From assembly GCF_020217005.1 (NCBI RefSeq), contig NZ_JAIWOI010000319.1:1-14701 (forward strand): a DNA stretch of 14,701 nt, written 5' to 3'. The position numbers and the translations under genes are program-made. This DNA is from Rheinheimera sp. (GTDB lineage: Bacteria; Pseudomonadota; Gammaproteobacteria; Enterobacterales; Alteromonadaceae). The notes below the pieces were generated by a model. It did not search any database. It was not told the DNA's origin and saw only the letters and a list, made by a program, of their open reading frames with translations. Within the stretch, counting starts at the first letter, position 1. Each line of letters begins with the position of its first letter. Below, in pieces: positions 1 through 7,900 of this stretch.

Positions 1-12
1 TTAGGGGATCTT

Positions 13-261
13 ATGTTTGAAGCCGAATTCAGCAACTTAGAGCAGTTAATCCAGAAACTAATCTCTGATAATCAACAGCTCAAAACTCAGGTACAGGAAT
101 TGAATCACAAAGAACAGCTGCTGCAGCAGGAGCTGAAAAAAAATGCAGATCAGCTGGAGACGTTGCAACTGCATGTCATGGAATCGGATGATCAAAAGCA
201 GAGGACGCAGCAAAAATTGCAGCAACTGACGCAGTTGTTTGAACAGCAGTTGTCAGCCTGA
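13..261 (+). CDS. Small coiled-coil protein next to zapA (TIGR02449-like)
   Basis: An 82-residue, Gln/Leu/Glu/Lys-rich protein that looks almost entirely alpha-helical, with leucines spaced in heptad fashion from about residue 8 to 78. It has no signal peptide or membrane segment, so it should be a cytoplasmic coiled coil. The ATG follows an AGGGGA Shine-Dalgarno at the left edge of the window. Its stop codon lies 2 nt before the zapA start, so the two are almost certainly co-translated. Small coiled-coil proteins of the TIGR02449 type sit in this position before zapA in many gammaproteobacteria and resemble ZapB in size and composition. A role in Z-ring assembly is inferred from that neighbour and is not shown by the sequence. 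Confidence 0.85.
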   Translation: MFEAEFSNLEQLIQKLISDNQQLKTQVQELNHKEQLLQQELKKNADQLETLQLHVMESDDQKQRTQQKLQQLTQLFEQQLSA

Positions 262-263
262 TC

Positions 264-560
264 ATGTTAAAGCAGCCTTTGGTCGTTGAGCAGAAAGTTG
301 TGATAGCCGGCAGGGAATACTGGCTGCGCTGCCCTTTGCAGGAACAAGCCGGACTGCAGGAAGCGGCGCGGCAACTGAACTGTAAAATCGCTCAGGTACG
401 GCAGGGCGCCGGACATTTATCGATGGAACAAAGCATAGTCTTGGCTGCTTTGAATTTAAGTCAGCAACTGGTGACACAACAAAGCCCGCAATTAGAAGAG
501 TGCCAGCAGCGACTGGCAAAGCTAACAGCCCTCATTGAAAAGGATAGCGCAGAGCAATAG
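264..560 (+). CDS. zapA: Cell division protein ZapA
   Basis: A 98-residue protein, slightly shorter than E. coli ZapA (109). ZapA binds FtsZ in the cytoplasm and promotes bundling of its filaments at the Z-ring. The N-terminal globular part carries the family pattern: a VVIAGREYWLRCP strand pair (residues about 11-23), then a helix ending in LNCKIAQVRQGAG. The conserved ...IVLAALNLSQQLV segment (about 56-68) leads into a C-terminal coiled-coil helix that drives dimer and tetramer formation. The start lies 2 nt after the stop of the upstream coiled-coil gene, which indicates translational coupling. In many enterobacteria and relatives zapA is followed by 6S RNA and a 5-formyltetrahydrofolate cyclo-ligase gene. 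Here it is followed by a hairpin, an ERIC-like repeat and an unrelated lipoprotein gene. Confidence 0.93.
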   Translation: MLKQPLVVEQKVVIAGREYWLRCPLQEQAGLQEAARQLNCKIAQVRQGAGHLSMEQSIVLAALNLSQQLVTQQSPQLEECQQRLAKLTALIEKDSAEQ

Positions 561-561
561 G

Positions 562-594
562 TTGGTTAAGTTGCGGTTCATCCGCTTAAGCCAA
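562..594 (+). other. Bulged hairpin just after zapA
   Basis: An imperfect inverted repeat two bases after the zapA stop. TTGG 562-565 pairs with CCAA 591-594, TTAA 566-569 with TTAA 586-589, and GCGG 573-576 with CCGC 582-585, around the loop TTCAT. A GTT bulge and a single-G bulge interrupt the stem. There is no T-run after it, so it is not a standard intrinsic terminator. It may protect the 3' end of the transcript or assist a Rho-type end. The function is inferred. Confidence 0.4.
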
Positions 595-601
595 ACTGAA
601 C

Positions 602-729
602 TTATACCCAACAAACCTGAAGTTGCGGGTCGGCGACAAGCCAGTGAGCCTCAAGCAGCATTGTCAGTTATGCGACTGCGGCCAGAGAGGGCAGTCAACA
701 TAACCGCAGTTTCAAGTACGACTTGTTTA
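602..729 (+). repeat. ERIC-like intergenic palindromic repeat
   Basis: A 128-bp segment that matches, from memory, the general plan of Enterobacterial Repetitive Intergenic Consensus elements. It starts with TTATACCC, continues with AGTTGCGGGTCGGCGACAAG and GTGAGCC, has GAGGGCAGTCAACATAACCG near 687-706, and ends with GCAGTTTCAAGTACGAC then GTTTA. The two ends form an imperfect terminal inverted repeat (CCTGAAGTTGCGGG against the complement of ACCGCAGTTTCAAG). An internal stem ACTGCGG/CCGCAGT is also present. The length agrees with the usual 126-127 bp. ERICs are non-autonomous, have no gene, and sit in transcribed intergenic regions where they can fold in the RNA. The right end (GTTTA instead of GGTATA) has drifted. 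Confidence 0.8.
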
Positions 730-780
730 GAACCAGGTAAGCCAGTGCAGTAACAGGCGTTACAGGATTTTTCCGATGGA

Positions 781-785
781 AGGAG
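781..785 (+). promoter_or_regulatory. Ribosome binding site that fixes the lipoprotein start
   Basis: AGGAG ends 5 nt before the ATG at 791. It supports that start over the ATG at 776, which has no comparable site and would add five residues ahead of the signal peptide. Confidence 0.75.
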
Positions 786-790
786 CGCAT

Positions 791-1354
791 ATGACATACT
801 TTAAGCCACTCATTATCGCCGCTACAGCTGTTTATCTGAGTGCCTGCAGCTCTGTTGCAGAGGATCAGCAACATTATGTGCAGGTGCAAAAACCAAATTC
901 GCAAAAAGTTATGATAGTGGTGCACAGCGATGCAGCTGTACCAGAAGCTTTAATACAGGCATTTAATCGTGAAGTTCCCGCTGTTGCTGCCGGACAGGGC
1001 TTTCAGATTGTCGATGCACAAGAGCGCCAGTTGACTGAAGTGCCGGCACTGACAGATGTGGATATGGTACTTTATGTTGAAATCCAGCGCTGGTCAGAAC
1101 AGAGAACTAAATTACTGGCCTCAGAAGCGACAATAGAGCTTGAATACAAGCTGGTTTCTGCGACTTCAGATCAGACACTTTGGCACCACAAAGAAAAACA
1201 TACGGATACCCGTATAGCTATGGCTGAAAAGTTCTTACCACAGGCTTTGTATCAGGCTTTTTTTGAAGCTTCAAGCGCCTATGAACCGCAGGCCAGTTCG
1301 GTGACCAAAGAAGCTTTCGCCGAATTACCAGAAGCGCTGGCCGCTAATCACTGA
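791..1354 (+). CDS. Predicted lipoprotein of unknown function
   Basis: A 187-residue protein starting MTYFKPL, with a hydrophobic leader and a lipobox (LSAC, cysteine at 19), so it should be lipidated and anchored in the envelope. Ser follows the cysteine, which favours outer-membrane sorting. After a flexible stretch, the mature part alternates predicted strands and helices: KVMIVVHSD (about 40), then a helix EALIQAFNREVPAVAAGQGF, then DVDMVLYVEIQRW, ATIELEYKLVSATSDQTLWHHKEKH, and a C-terminal helix ending at about 165. The pattern of a strand reading D-x-V-L-Y-V-E-I and then T-L-W resembles DUF799/GNA1162-type or CsgG-like lipoproteins, but I cannot assign it to that family. The gene stands alone on its strand. 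It follows the ERIC-like repeat by about 60 bp and converges on the next gene with a 12-bp gap. Confidence 0.8.
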   Translation: MTYFKPLIIAATAVYLSACSSVAEDQQHYVQVQKPNSQKVMIVVHSDAAVPEALIQAFNREVPAVAAGQGFQIVDAQERQLTEVPALTDVDMVLYVEIQRWSEQRTKLLASEATIELEYKLVSATSDQTLWHHKEKHTDTRIAMAEKFLPQALYQAFFEASSAYEPQASSVTKEAFAELPEALAANH

Positions 1355-1366
1355 TCTAACAATGCA

Positions 1367-1924
1367 TTATTTGCATGGCTGCTTTTTGCTATTGCTATCG
1401 CAAATATGAATTTGGTTAGCATAGTTCAGCCACAGGTCCCATTCAGTTTGTAAAGGTAAGCTGCGCCACACTTTGTTAAAGACATAAAGTGACTCTTTGC
1501 CAGCAATAGATTTATGCAAAATTTTGGAATAAGCGCCACTTTTGCTTTTACATTCTGATACCCAAACCAGAGCCGGATAACCATTGACCGGCTCTTTGCT
1601 TAAGATTTGACTGTCAAACAGCTCGTCACAGTTACGTTGGCCTTGTTGATCATCAATGGTTTTGGTTTTCAGCAGGTCACTGTCAGGTTGTTGTTCAAAT
1701 ACAAAACTTTGCACGTAGTCTTCTGAATGAACAGATTGCCAACGCACCTCTGTGACATTATCCATATCATTGGGATGGCTTTGCGTCACAGTCCATTCGC
1801 CCTCAGGCAAAGGCATAGGCTGTTGCAGCCGCTCTGTATAACGTGGCACAGCACAAGCTGTTAGTAACAAACCGCAGATCAAAACAAAGCCGGTATAGGT
1901 TTTCATAAGACTCAAATTATTCAT
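1367..1924 (-). CDS. Predicted lipoprotein of unknown function
   Basis: A protein of up to 185 residues with a signal peptide and lipobox (LLTAC, Cys 24 from the first ATG). A second in-frame ATG at 1904-1906 (MKTYTG) gives a more typical leader and could be the true start. Neither ATG has a clear Shine-Dalgarno. The mature part is soluble and mixed, with EGEWTVTQSHP, a central RNCDELFDSQ, VNGYPALVWVSECKS, and a C-terminal KVWRSLPLQTEWDLWLNYANQIHICD. Three or four cysteines suggest disulfides in the periplasm. I do not recognise the family. It lies 47 bp downstream of the S9 peptidase gene on the same strand and may share its transcript, although two hairpins separate them. It converges with the lipoprotein gene on the left. 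Confidence 0.75.
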   Translation of the reverse strand: MNNLSLMKTYTGFVLICGLLLTACAVPRYTERLQQPMPLPEGEWTVTQSHPNDMDNVTEVRWQSVHSEDYVQSFVFEQQPDSDLLKTKTIDDQQGQRNCDELFDSQILSKEPVNGYPALVWVSECKSKSGAYSKILHKSIAGKESLYVFNKVWRSLPLQTEWDLWLNYANQIHICDSNSKKQPCK

Positions 1925-1932
1925 CGTTAAGT

Positions 1933-1956
1933 GGAGCAGATGCTGCCACCTGCTCC
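1933..1956 (-). other. Stem-loop between the peptidase and lipoprotein genes
   Basis: A perfect 7-bp inverted repeat, GGAGCAG 1933-1939 and CTGCTCC 1950-1956, with a 10-nt loop. A second one overlaps the peptidase stop codon: CCTGTA 1956-1961 and TACAGG 1973-1978. Neither is followed by a T-run on the minus strand, so a Rho-independent terminator is unlikely. They lie just upstream of a start codon without a visible Shine-Dalgarno and could affect processing or translation of the downstream gene (inference). Confidence 0.4.
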
Positions 1957-1971
1957 CTGTATAGTTAAATG

Positions 1972-3900
1972 CTACAGGTATTTTTGTAAAAAGGCTAAAT
2001 AAGCTTCCTGAGCTTTAATACGGTTTTCCTTTTTCAAAAAGCCGTGGCCTTCATCCGGGAATAACACATACTCCACAGGTACATTCTGCGCACGAATGGC
2101 AGCGACCATTTCATCACTTTCTACCTGCAATACGCGAGGATCGTTGGCGCCTTGCACCACCAGCACAGGTTTTTTCACCTTGTCACCGTGGAACACCGGA
2201 GAGATACGGCGTAAACGTTCACCATCTTTGGCCGGGTCACCCAGTTCTGCATACAAAGACTCGCGGAACGACTCCCACCAGGCCGGAATACTTTCTAAAG
2301 TACGAACCCAGTTAGTCACACCGAAAATATTAATGCCCACTTTAAATTCGTCGGTAAACGCCATAGCGGCCATCGTCAGATAACCACCGTAGCTGCCACC
2401 CATGACGCCAATACGATCCGTGGCCACCCAGTCCAAAGATTGCAGGTATTTTTTACCGTACACTATGTCCTGTAAATCATGTTCGCCATGTTTTAAGTCA
2501 TCCAAATGGTAAAAAGTTTTGCCATAGCCACTGGATCCTCTGTTATTGACGGCCAACACCGCATAGCCCTGATTAACCAGATGCTGAATAGCGGCATTGT
2601 AACCGGTACGGGACTGACCACCTGGGCCGCCGTGGATCCAGATTAACGCAGGCACTTTTGTTGTGCTGCTGGCCTGTTTCGGCTTATACAACAGCGCAGG
2701 TATAGCTAAATCGTCAAAGCTTGGGTAGCGCACTACGTCACTGGTTACCAGCACATTTTCGTCTATGGCTTTATCCAGCGCCTGAGTTAAGCGCTCCGCT
2801 TTAGCTTCGGATAATTTCCAGACAAATAAATTAGAAGGACTGTTGTCGGCATTGACGTAGAAGCTTAAGTATTGGCTGTCAGCCGAAAAGGTAACTCCCC
2901 GTAAATCACCTGCTGGTAATTCCGGCAATTGCAAAGCTTTGCCTGTGCTTTGGTCTGTGATGCTAATTTTGGTGGAGGCGTCAGCGTTTACCGCTTCTAC
3001 TTTGTATTTATTATCTTTGCTAAAGCCAATGTACATAATGTCCCAGTCAGCTTTACTGTAAGGCTGCACCACTTTTTCTGTGATGTTGTAGGCAAAGGCT
3101 TCGCTGAATTCTGATTTTTCGTCTGAACCAAAAATCAGCTGATTATTGTCGCGGCTAAAACCATAGACCCCATGCGATACGTTGCCTTGATGCGGTGTGA
3201 TATGTACCGGTGTTTTGTCAGCGCTTTGCAAATCGACCAGATACAAATTGTTATCGGCATTGGTACGCTCTTTGGATAAAGCGATATAACGGCCATTGTC
3301 GCTTAAAGCCCCTATGTCATAGCCTTGGTTATTCTGATAGACCAATGTGCGCTGGTAGCTGCTGCTGTCGTAGCTGTAGAGATCAAAAAACTTCGGATCC
3401 CGCTCGTTAGTCATCACCCAGAATTTGTCATCGTCCGTCCAGCCAATAAACTCTGCTTTGTGTTTATCACCTGGTGTTAAGTCTTTAACCGAACCGTCCA
3501 ATTCAAGCACATACAGATGATGCAGCTCGTTACCGCCCTGATCGGCTTTATAGAGCACGCGGTCATCTTTAGGAAACCAACCTATAGGTAAAATCGATTC
3601 GGTGGTGGAATGGGTCAGAGCTGTCCAACTCTTACCGTCCAGACTGACTTTGTACAGGTTAAATACACCTGTTTCATCGGACGCCACTAAAAGCGCATCG
3701 GCTTTGTGGTTGATGTCGTTGCCCATATAGGACTTGGTGGCATAAAACTGCGCTGGCGTATAAGCGGGAACAGCTGCGGTTTTGGTTTCTGCTGCAGTTG
3801 CGGCAGCTGGCATTGCTGTTTCAGTTTTTGGTGTTTTATCGCAGGCGCTAAGCAGTAAAGTGCTGGTCAGCAGCGCCAGATAAAGGGAACTGTGCTTCAT
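1972..3900 (-). CDS. S9-family serine peptidase (dipeptidyl/acyl-aminoacyl peptidase type), lipoprotein
   Basis: A 642-residue protein with a lipobox (LLSAC, Cys 20), so it is predicted to be a membrane-anchored periplasmic or outer-membrane enzyme. A low-complexity Ala/Thr linker (about 28-45) leads into a seven-bladed-propeller-like region (about 60-370) with repeated DxxxxLYxxxLDG-type blades. The C-terminal alpha/beta-hydrolase domain (about 385-642) shows HGGPGG (oxyanion loop, about 423-428), NNRGSSGYG, and the nucleophile elbow GGSYGGY with Ser 503. The acid is Asp 587 in QGANDPRV and the base is His 619 in PDEGHGF. The full triad suggests an active enzyme that cleaves short peptides, with the propeller limiting substrate size. 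An AAGGA site 7 nt upstream supports the start. It probably takes part in peptide scavenging. The exact specificity cannot be read from the sequence. Confidence 0.93.
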   Translation of the reverse strand: MKHSSLYLALLTSTLLLSACDKTPKTETAMPAAATAAETKTAAVPAYTPAQFYATKSYMGNDINHKADALLVASDETGVFNLYKVSLDGKSWTALTHSTTESILPIGWFPKDDRVLYKADQGGNELHHLYVLELDGSVKDLTPGDKHKAEFIGWTDDDKFWVMTNERDPKFFDLYSYDSSSYQRTLVYQNNQGYDIGALSDNGRYIALSKERTNADNNLYLVDLQSADKTPVHITPHQGNVSHGVYGFSRDNNQLIFGSDEKSEFSEAFAYNITEKVVQPYSKADWDIMYIGFSKDNKYKVEAVNADASTKISITDQSTGKALQLPELPAGDLRGVTFSADSQYLSFYVNADNSPSNLFVWKLSEAKAERLTQALDKAIDENVLVTSDVVRYPSFDDLAIPALLYKPKQASSTTKVPALIWIHGGPGGQSRTGYNAAIQHLVNQGYAVLAVNNRGSSGYGKTFYHLDDLKHGEHDLQDIVYGKKYLQSLDWVATDRIGVMGGSYGGYLTMAAMAFTDEFKVGINIFGVTNWVRTLESIPAWWESFRESLYAELGDPAKDGERLRRISPVFHGDKVKKPVLVVQGANDPRVLQVESDEMVAAIRAQNVPVEYVLFPDEGHGFLKKENRIKAQEAYLAFLQKYL

Positions 3901-3968
3901 ACAAAATCCTTATTGATCTGTTTTTATAGGGGCTCTGCCTTTACTGCCTGTAGGTCAGAACGTTGGAG

Positions 3969-3988
3969 TACCTTACCAATCTAAGGTA
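3969..3988. promoter_or_regulatory. 7-bp dyad upstream of the S9 peptidase gene
   Basis: TACCTTA at 3969-3975 is perfectly mirrored by TAAGGTA at 3982-3988 across a 6-bp spacer. It lies in the 111-bp gap between the HD-GYP regulator stop and the peptidase start, about 70-90 bp before the peptidase ATG. The symmetry and location would suit a dimeric regulator's operator. It could also be the foot of a weak hairpin after the regulator gene, but no T-run follows on the minus strand. Confidence 0.3.
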
Positions 3989-4011
3989 TCAGGACCCCAG
4001 ACTCAAGTTAG

Positions 4012-4992
4012 CTACTCCGCCCAACGCTGTTTAATTTCAAGAATTTTTTGCAGATTTTGTTCCAGTAAATCGACCAGTAAGGGCTCAAAATGTAAGCCTT
4101 TTTGCTGACGGATATGCTGCAGTGTTTCTTCAATACTCCAGGCTTGTTTGTAAGGCCGGGCGCTGGTTAAGGCGTCAAACACATCAGATAAGGCCACAAT
4201 TCGGGCTTCGACTGGAATTTGTTCGCCGGACAGACCAAAAGGGTAGCCCGAACCGTCCCATTTTTCATGGTGATACAAAGCCACTGATTTGGCCATTTTT
4301 AACAAATCAGAATCACAATCCCCGATGATCTCGGCCCCTATTAAAGGGTGTTTTTGCATCTCTTTGTATTCGTCAGCTGTCAGTTTGCCAGGTTTGAGCA
4401 AAATACTGTCGGCTATACCAATTTTACCTATATCGTGCATAGGCGCTGCGTGTAGCAGGTCTTCGGCTTTTTGTTCGCTAAAACCATAAGCCAGGGCCAA
4501 TACCTGAGAATAGTGACTCATCCGCATCACATGTAAGCCGGTTTCATTGTCTTTGTATTCAGCGGCCCGGCCTAAACGCTGGATCACTTGCAGCCGGGTT
4601 TGTTTTAGTTCCTGCGCCTGTACCAGAGACAAATGAGTTTTTACGCGAGCCCGCACTACAGCAGGGCTGATAGGTTTAGTAATGTAATCCACTGCCCCCA
4701 CTTCAAAACCTTTGGTTTCATCCATTTCATCTTTCAGCGCTGTAACAAAAATAACCGGAATAGCGCAGGTCAAAGCGTCAGCTTTTAAACGGGCACAGAC
4801 ATCAAAACCAGTGAGGCCAGGCATCATCACATCCAGCAGTATTAAGTCCGGTTGCTCTTTTTGCACCAGTTGCAGAGCTTCTTCACCACTTTTGGCAAAT
4901 AACAAACGATACTGCTCCTGCAAGACAGTGCGCAGTACTCTTAAATTGGTAGGTTCATCATCCACCAATAACAGGCTTTGTTTTTCTGTCAT
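4012..4992 (-). CDS. Response regulator with HD-GYP domain, predicted c-di-GMP phosphodiesterase
   Basis: A 326-residue cytoplasmic protein. Residues 5-122 form a receiver domain with the acidic pair Asp 11/Asp 12, phospho-acceptor Asp 54 (LILLDVMMPG), a Thr in FVTALKD and Lys 106 (DYITKP). Residues about 140-320 form an HD-GYP domain: His 186-Asp 187 in MHDIGKIGI, His 215 in KHPLIGAEII, and the full signature HHEKWDGSGYP at 241-251, with Asp 270 in ALSDVFDAL. All metal and signature residues expected for RpfG-like c-di-GMP hydrolysis are present, so activity is likely. Its ATG overlaps the hybrid kinase stop by one base (TGATG), which indicates translational coupling and makes that kinase its likely phosphodonor. 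No DNA-binding domain is present, so the output should be the second messenger. Confidence 0.95.
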   Translation of the reverse strand: MTEKQSLLLVDDEPTNLRVLRTVLQEQYRLLFAKSGEEALQLVQKEQPDLILLDVMMPGLTGFDVCARLKADALTCAIPVIFVTALKDEMDETKGFEVGAVDYITKPISPAVVRARVKTHLSLVQAQELKQTRLQVIQRLGRAAEYKDNETGLHVMRMSHYSQVLALAYGFSEQKAEDLLHAAPMHDIGKIGIADSILLKPGKLTADEYKEMQKHPLIGAEIIGDCDSDLLKMAKSVALYHHEKWDGSGYPFGLSGEQIPVEARIVALSDVFDALTSARPYKQAWSIEETLQHIRQQKGLHFEPLLVDLLEQNLQKILEIKQRWAE

Positions 4993-7900
4993 CAGAGCTC
5001 TCCTTCACCCAACTGTTGTTGTAACTGCTCCAGTAGTTGCAACGCCAGGCTAAAGTCAAAATCGTTTACCGCGTCCAGCAACTTCAGTAGCAACTGCTGA
5101 TGTGGACCACTGTAGTGAGACAACTGCTCTATCCCTTGATCGTCCAGTTCGTGTCTTCGTAAAGAGTTTTGCAAGTTTTCAAGCATCACCGCCAGTTGCT
5201 GATTATTAAGCTGTGTGGACTGTGTCTGTTCAGCTGGTGCTTGCTCCACTAACAGCCTCTGATGCTCAGCTTCAAATTTTGGCCAGCAGCCAAGTATCTT
5301 TTGCAGTAGTTCAGCTGCTCTTTGTTGCTGTTGTTGGCGTGCAGCCTGTTCCAGTTCGGCGCAAACTCTGCTTAGTGGCTCCAGTCCCAAATTAGCACTG
5401 ACTCCTTTAATGGCATGAGCTTGCTGTTGCACAGCCTGATAGTTTTCGTCCTGTAACTGTTGTACAGCCAGCAGTATCATAGGTTTTTGCTGCAGCAAAA
5501 ACTGCTCTAATTGCGGCAGATAAGTGGCCAGATTGCCCCATAGCTGCAGTGCTTTGGGCAGGTTTAACAACTGATCGGTAGTGACGACTTGAGTATGAGG
5601 TGATAAAGGCTCACGTACTTCAATCTCCAGTACTCTGGCAATTTCAAAACTCAGGGCCGCGAAGTCGATCGGCTTACTGGCAAAGCCCTGCATACCTGCT
5701 TCTTTGGCTGCGGTTTTATCTTCATCCAGCACACTGGCTGTTAATGCAATGACTGGCTGAGTAGCTTTATTCTGCTGTTGCTCCCACAACCTTATTTGTT
5801 TACAGGCTTGCAAGCCATCCAGATTCGGCATTTGAATGTCCATCAAGACTAAATCAAAGCTGTGTTGCTTAATGGTATTGACTGCTTCAATCCCATCTGT
5901 GACTGCGGTGACCTGATGGCCAGCCCGTTGGAGTAACAATTTCAGCAGTTCAAGGTTCTGAGGAATGTCATCTGCGATCAGTATTTTTAGTGCAGGTAAA
6001 GCCGGTACATACCCTTGTTGTACCACAGTGTTGGCTTGGCCTTTTTTCAGCGGCAGAGTGAATTCAAAACAACTGCCAACACCTTCAGTGCTTTGCACTC
6101 TGATCTGGCCGTCCATGAGTTCGACCAGCTGTTTACTGATGGTTGTGCCAAGCCCTGTACCGCCAAAACGTCGGCTCATAGAGGCGTCGGCCTGGGTAAA
6201 AGCATCAAATATCTGTGGCAGGCGATCGGCAGCTATCCCTATCCCTGTATCCTGAATACTGAATTTAACCTGTTGCCCTACAGCGGTAACCTGAACCAGC
6301 ACAGAGCCCTGATCGGTAAACTTTATCGCATTGCCAATCAGATTGGTCAGAACCTGACGCAGCCTATCTGGCGCACCGTAATAAAATTCACCCAATTGCG
6401 GGTCGAGTTCCAGCTTTAATTCCAACTGTTTTTTCCGGGCCTGGATCCACAAGGTGGATACCACGGCGTCCAGCACTGCAGGTAAAGAGAAGTCCTGTAG
6501 TTCAAGTTCAAGTTTGCCTTTTTCCAGCTTGGCACTGTCGAGAATATCGTTTAATAAATGCAATAATGAGTGGGCGGAACCATGAATAGTAGTTAAATAT
6601 TTTTTCTGTTCTGCAGACAGTTCTGAACTTAACAGCAAATCACTAAAGCCGATAATAGCGTTCATCGGCGTACGTATTTCATGGCTCATATTCGCCAGAA
6701 AAGCACTGCGGCTCTCCGCCGCCAATTCCGCTTTATCTTTTGCTTCCAGCAGTTCTACTTCCATTTGTTTGCGCTGGCTGATATCCATAATGAATCCATC
6801 GATCCAGATGACTTCGCCTTGCTCGTTTTTAACTGCTTCTCCTTGTTCTAACACCCAGCGCACCGATCCTGATTTATCTATGACTCTGTATTCGAGCTGA
6901 AAACTTTGTTTAAAAAAATCCACTGGTTGCAATAAATACCTGTCATCAGGATGCACAAGTGACACCCAACTTAATTTAGCCTGGGGTAACATAAAATCTG
7001 TTGCCGGGTAACCACTTATGGTTTCTATAGCGTCACTGATAAACACCATATCCCAGCTTTCATTAAACAGGCAGCGATAAGCAGCACCAGGTATATTGCC
7101 AATTAAAGAACGAAATTTTTTTTCGTTTTCTTTTAACGCATGCTCCATCTGCAGTCTGCCGCTGATGTCGGTGATAAAGGCGACAAAAATATCTTCATCC
7201 GGCAGTTTGGCATGGCCTATCGCCAGTCGTACCGGCAGCATATGGCCATCTTTATGCACTGCTTCGACGTCACGGCCTATCCCAATAATTTTTGCTTCAC
7301 CTGTGGTCAGATAATTGTGCAGGTAGGAATCATGTTCAGGGCGAATCAGGGCTGGAGTAAGGATATTGACGTTTTTATGCAGTAATTCGGCCTCAGTCCA
7401 GCCAAAAATATTTTCGGCTGCCTTGTTCATGCCCTGGATTAAGCCTCTGGTATTGATAGTGACTATGCCGTCTACAGCTGTATCCATCATAGCTAACAAA
7501 CGGCTTTCACTGGTTTTGGCCAGGGCACTGGCTTCCCGGTATTTAAGCAACAGATTAATAGCAACCACTAAGCTGCTGATCACCAGCGTGATGAACGTAA
7601 TGCTGATCGCCAGCACTACGGGCAACTCGCCATTTTGGCTATCTGGTTGAAATCCAACAGGAGGTACAAAACGGGCTGCCGCCATACCTGTGTAGTGCAT
7701 ACCGCTGATCGCGCCACCCATTACAACACTGCTAAGCAGGGTGAGCCAGGCCGGGGACAGATTAAAGCGTTTTAAGCCAAATCGGATCCAAAGCGCCAGG
7801 ATGGCAAGAACCACAGCCACCAGAATAGAGAGTAAAAACATCGGCAAGTCGTAACGCAGTGCAACCGACATTTGCATGGCGGCCATACCTGCGTAATGCA

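Noticed and set aside
262..519. 85-codon minus-strand frame opposite zapA
   Set aside because: It is fully antisense to a clear zapA gene, and no upstream signals are visible.
535..753. 72-codon plus-strand frame across the end of zapA and the repeat
   Set aside because: It consists mostly of ERIC-like repeat sequence, has no ribosome site, and its start lies inside zapA.
560..775. Candidate 6S RNA (ssrS) downstream of zapA
   Set aside because: The position is right, but the sequence does not show the 6S closing stems or central bubble. It matches the ERIC plan end to end instead. A covariance search would be needed to exclude it fully.
1362..1376. Terminator at the convergent end of the two left-hand lipoprotein genes
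   Set aside because: Only a 5-bp ATGCA/TGCAT stem is present, and the nearest T-run lies several bases after the stem, so it is too weak to call.
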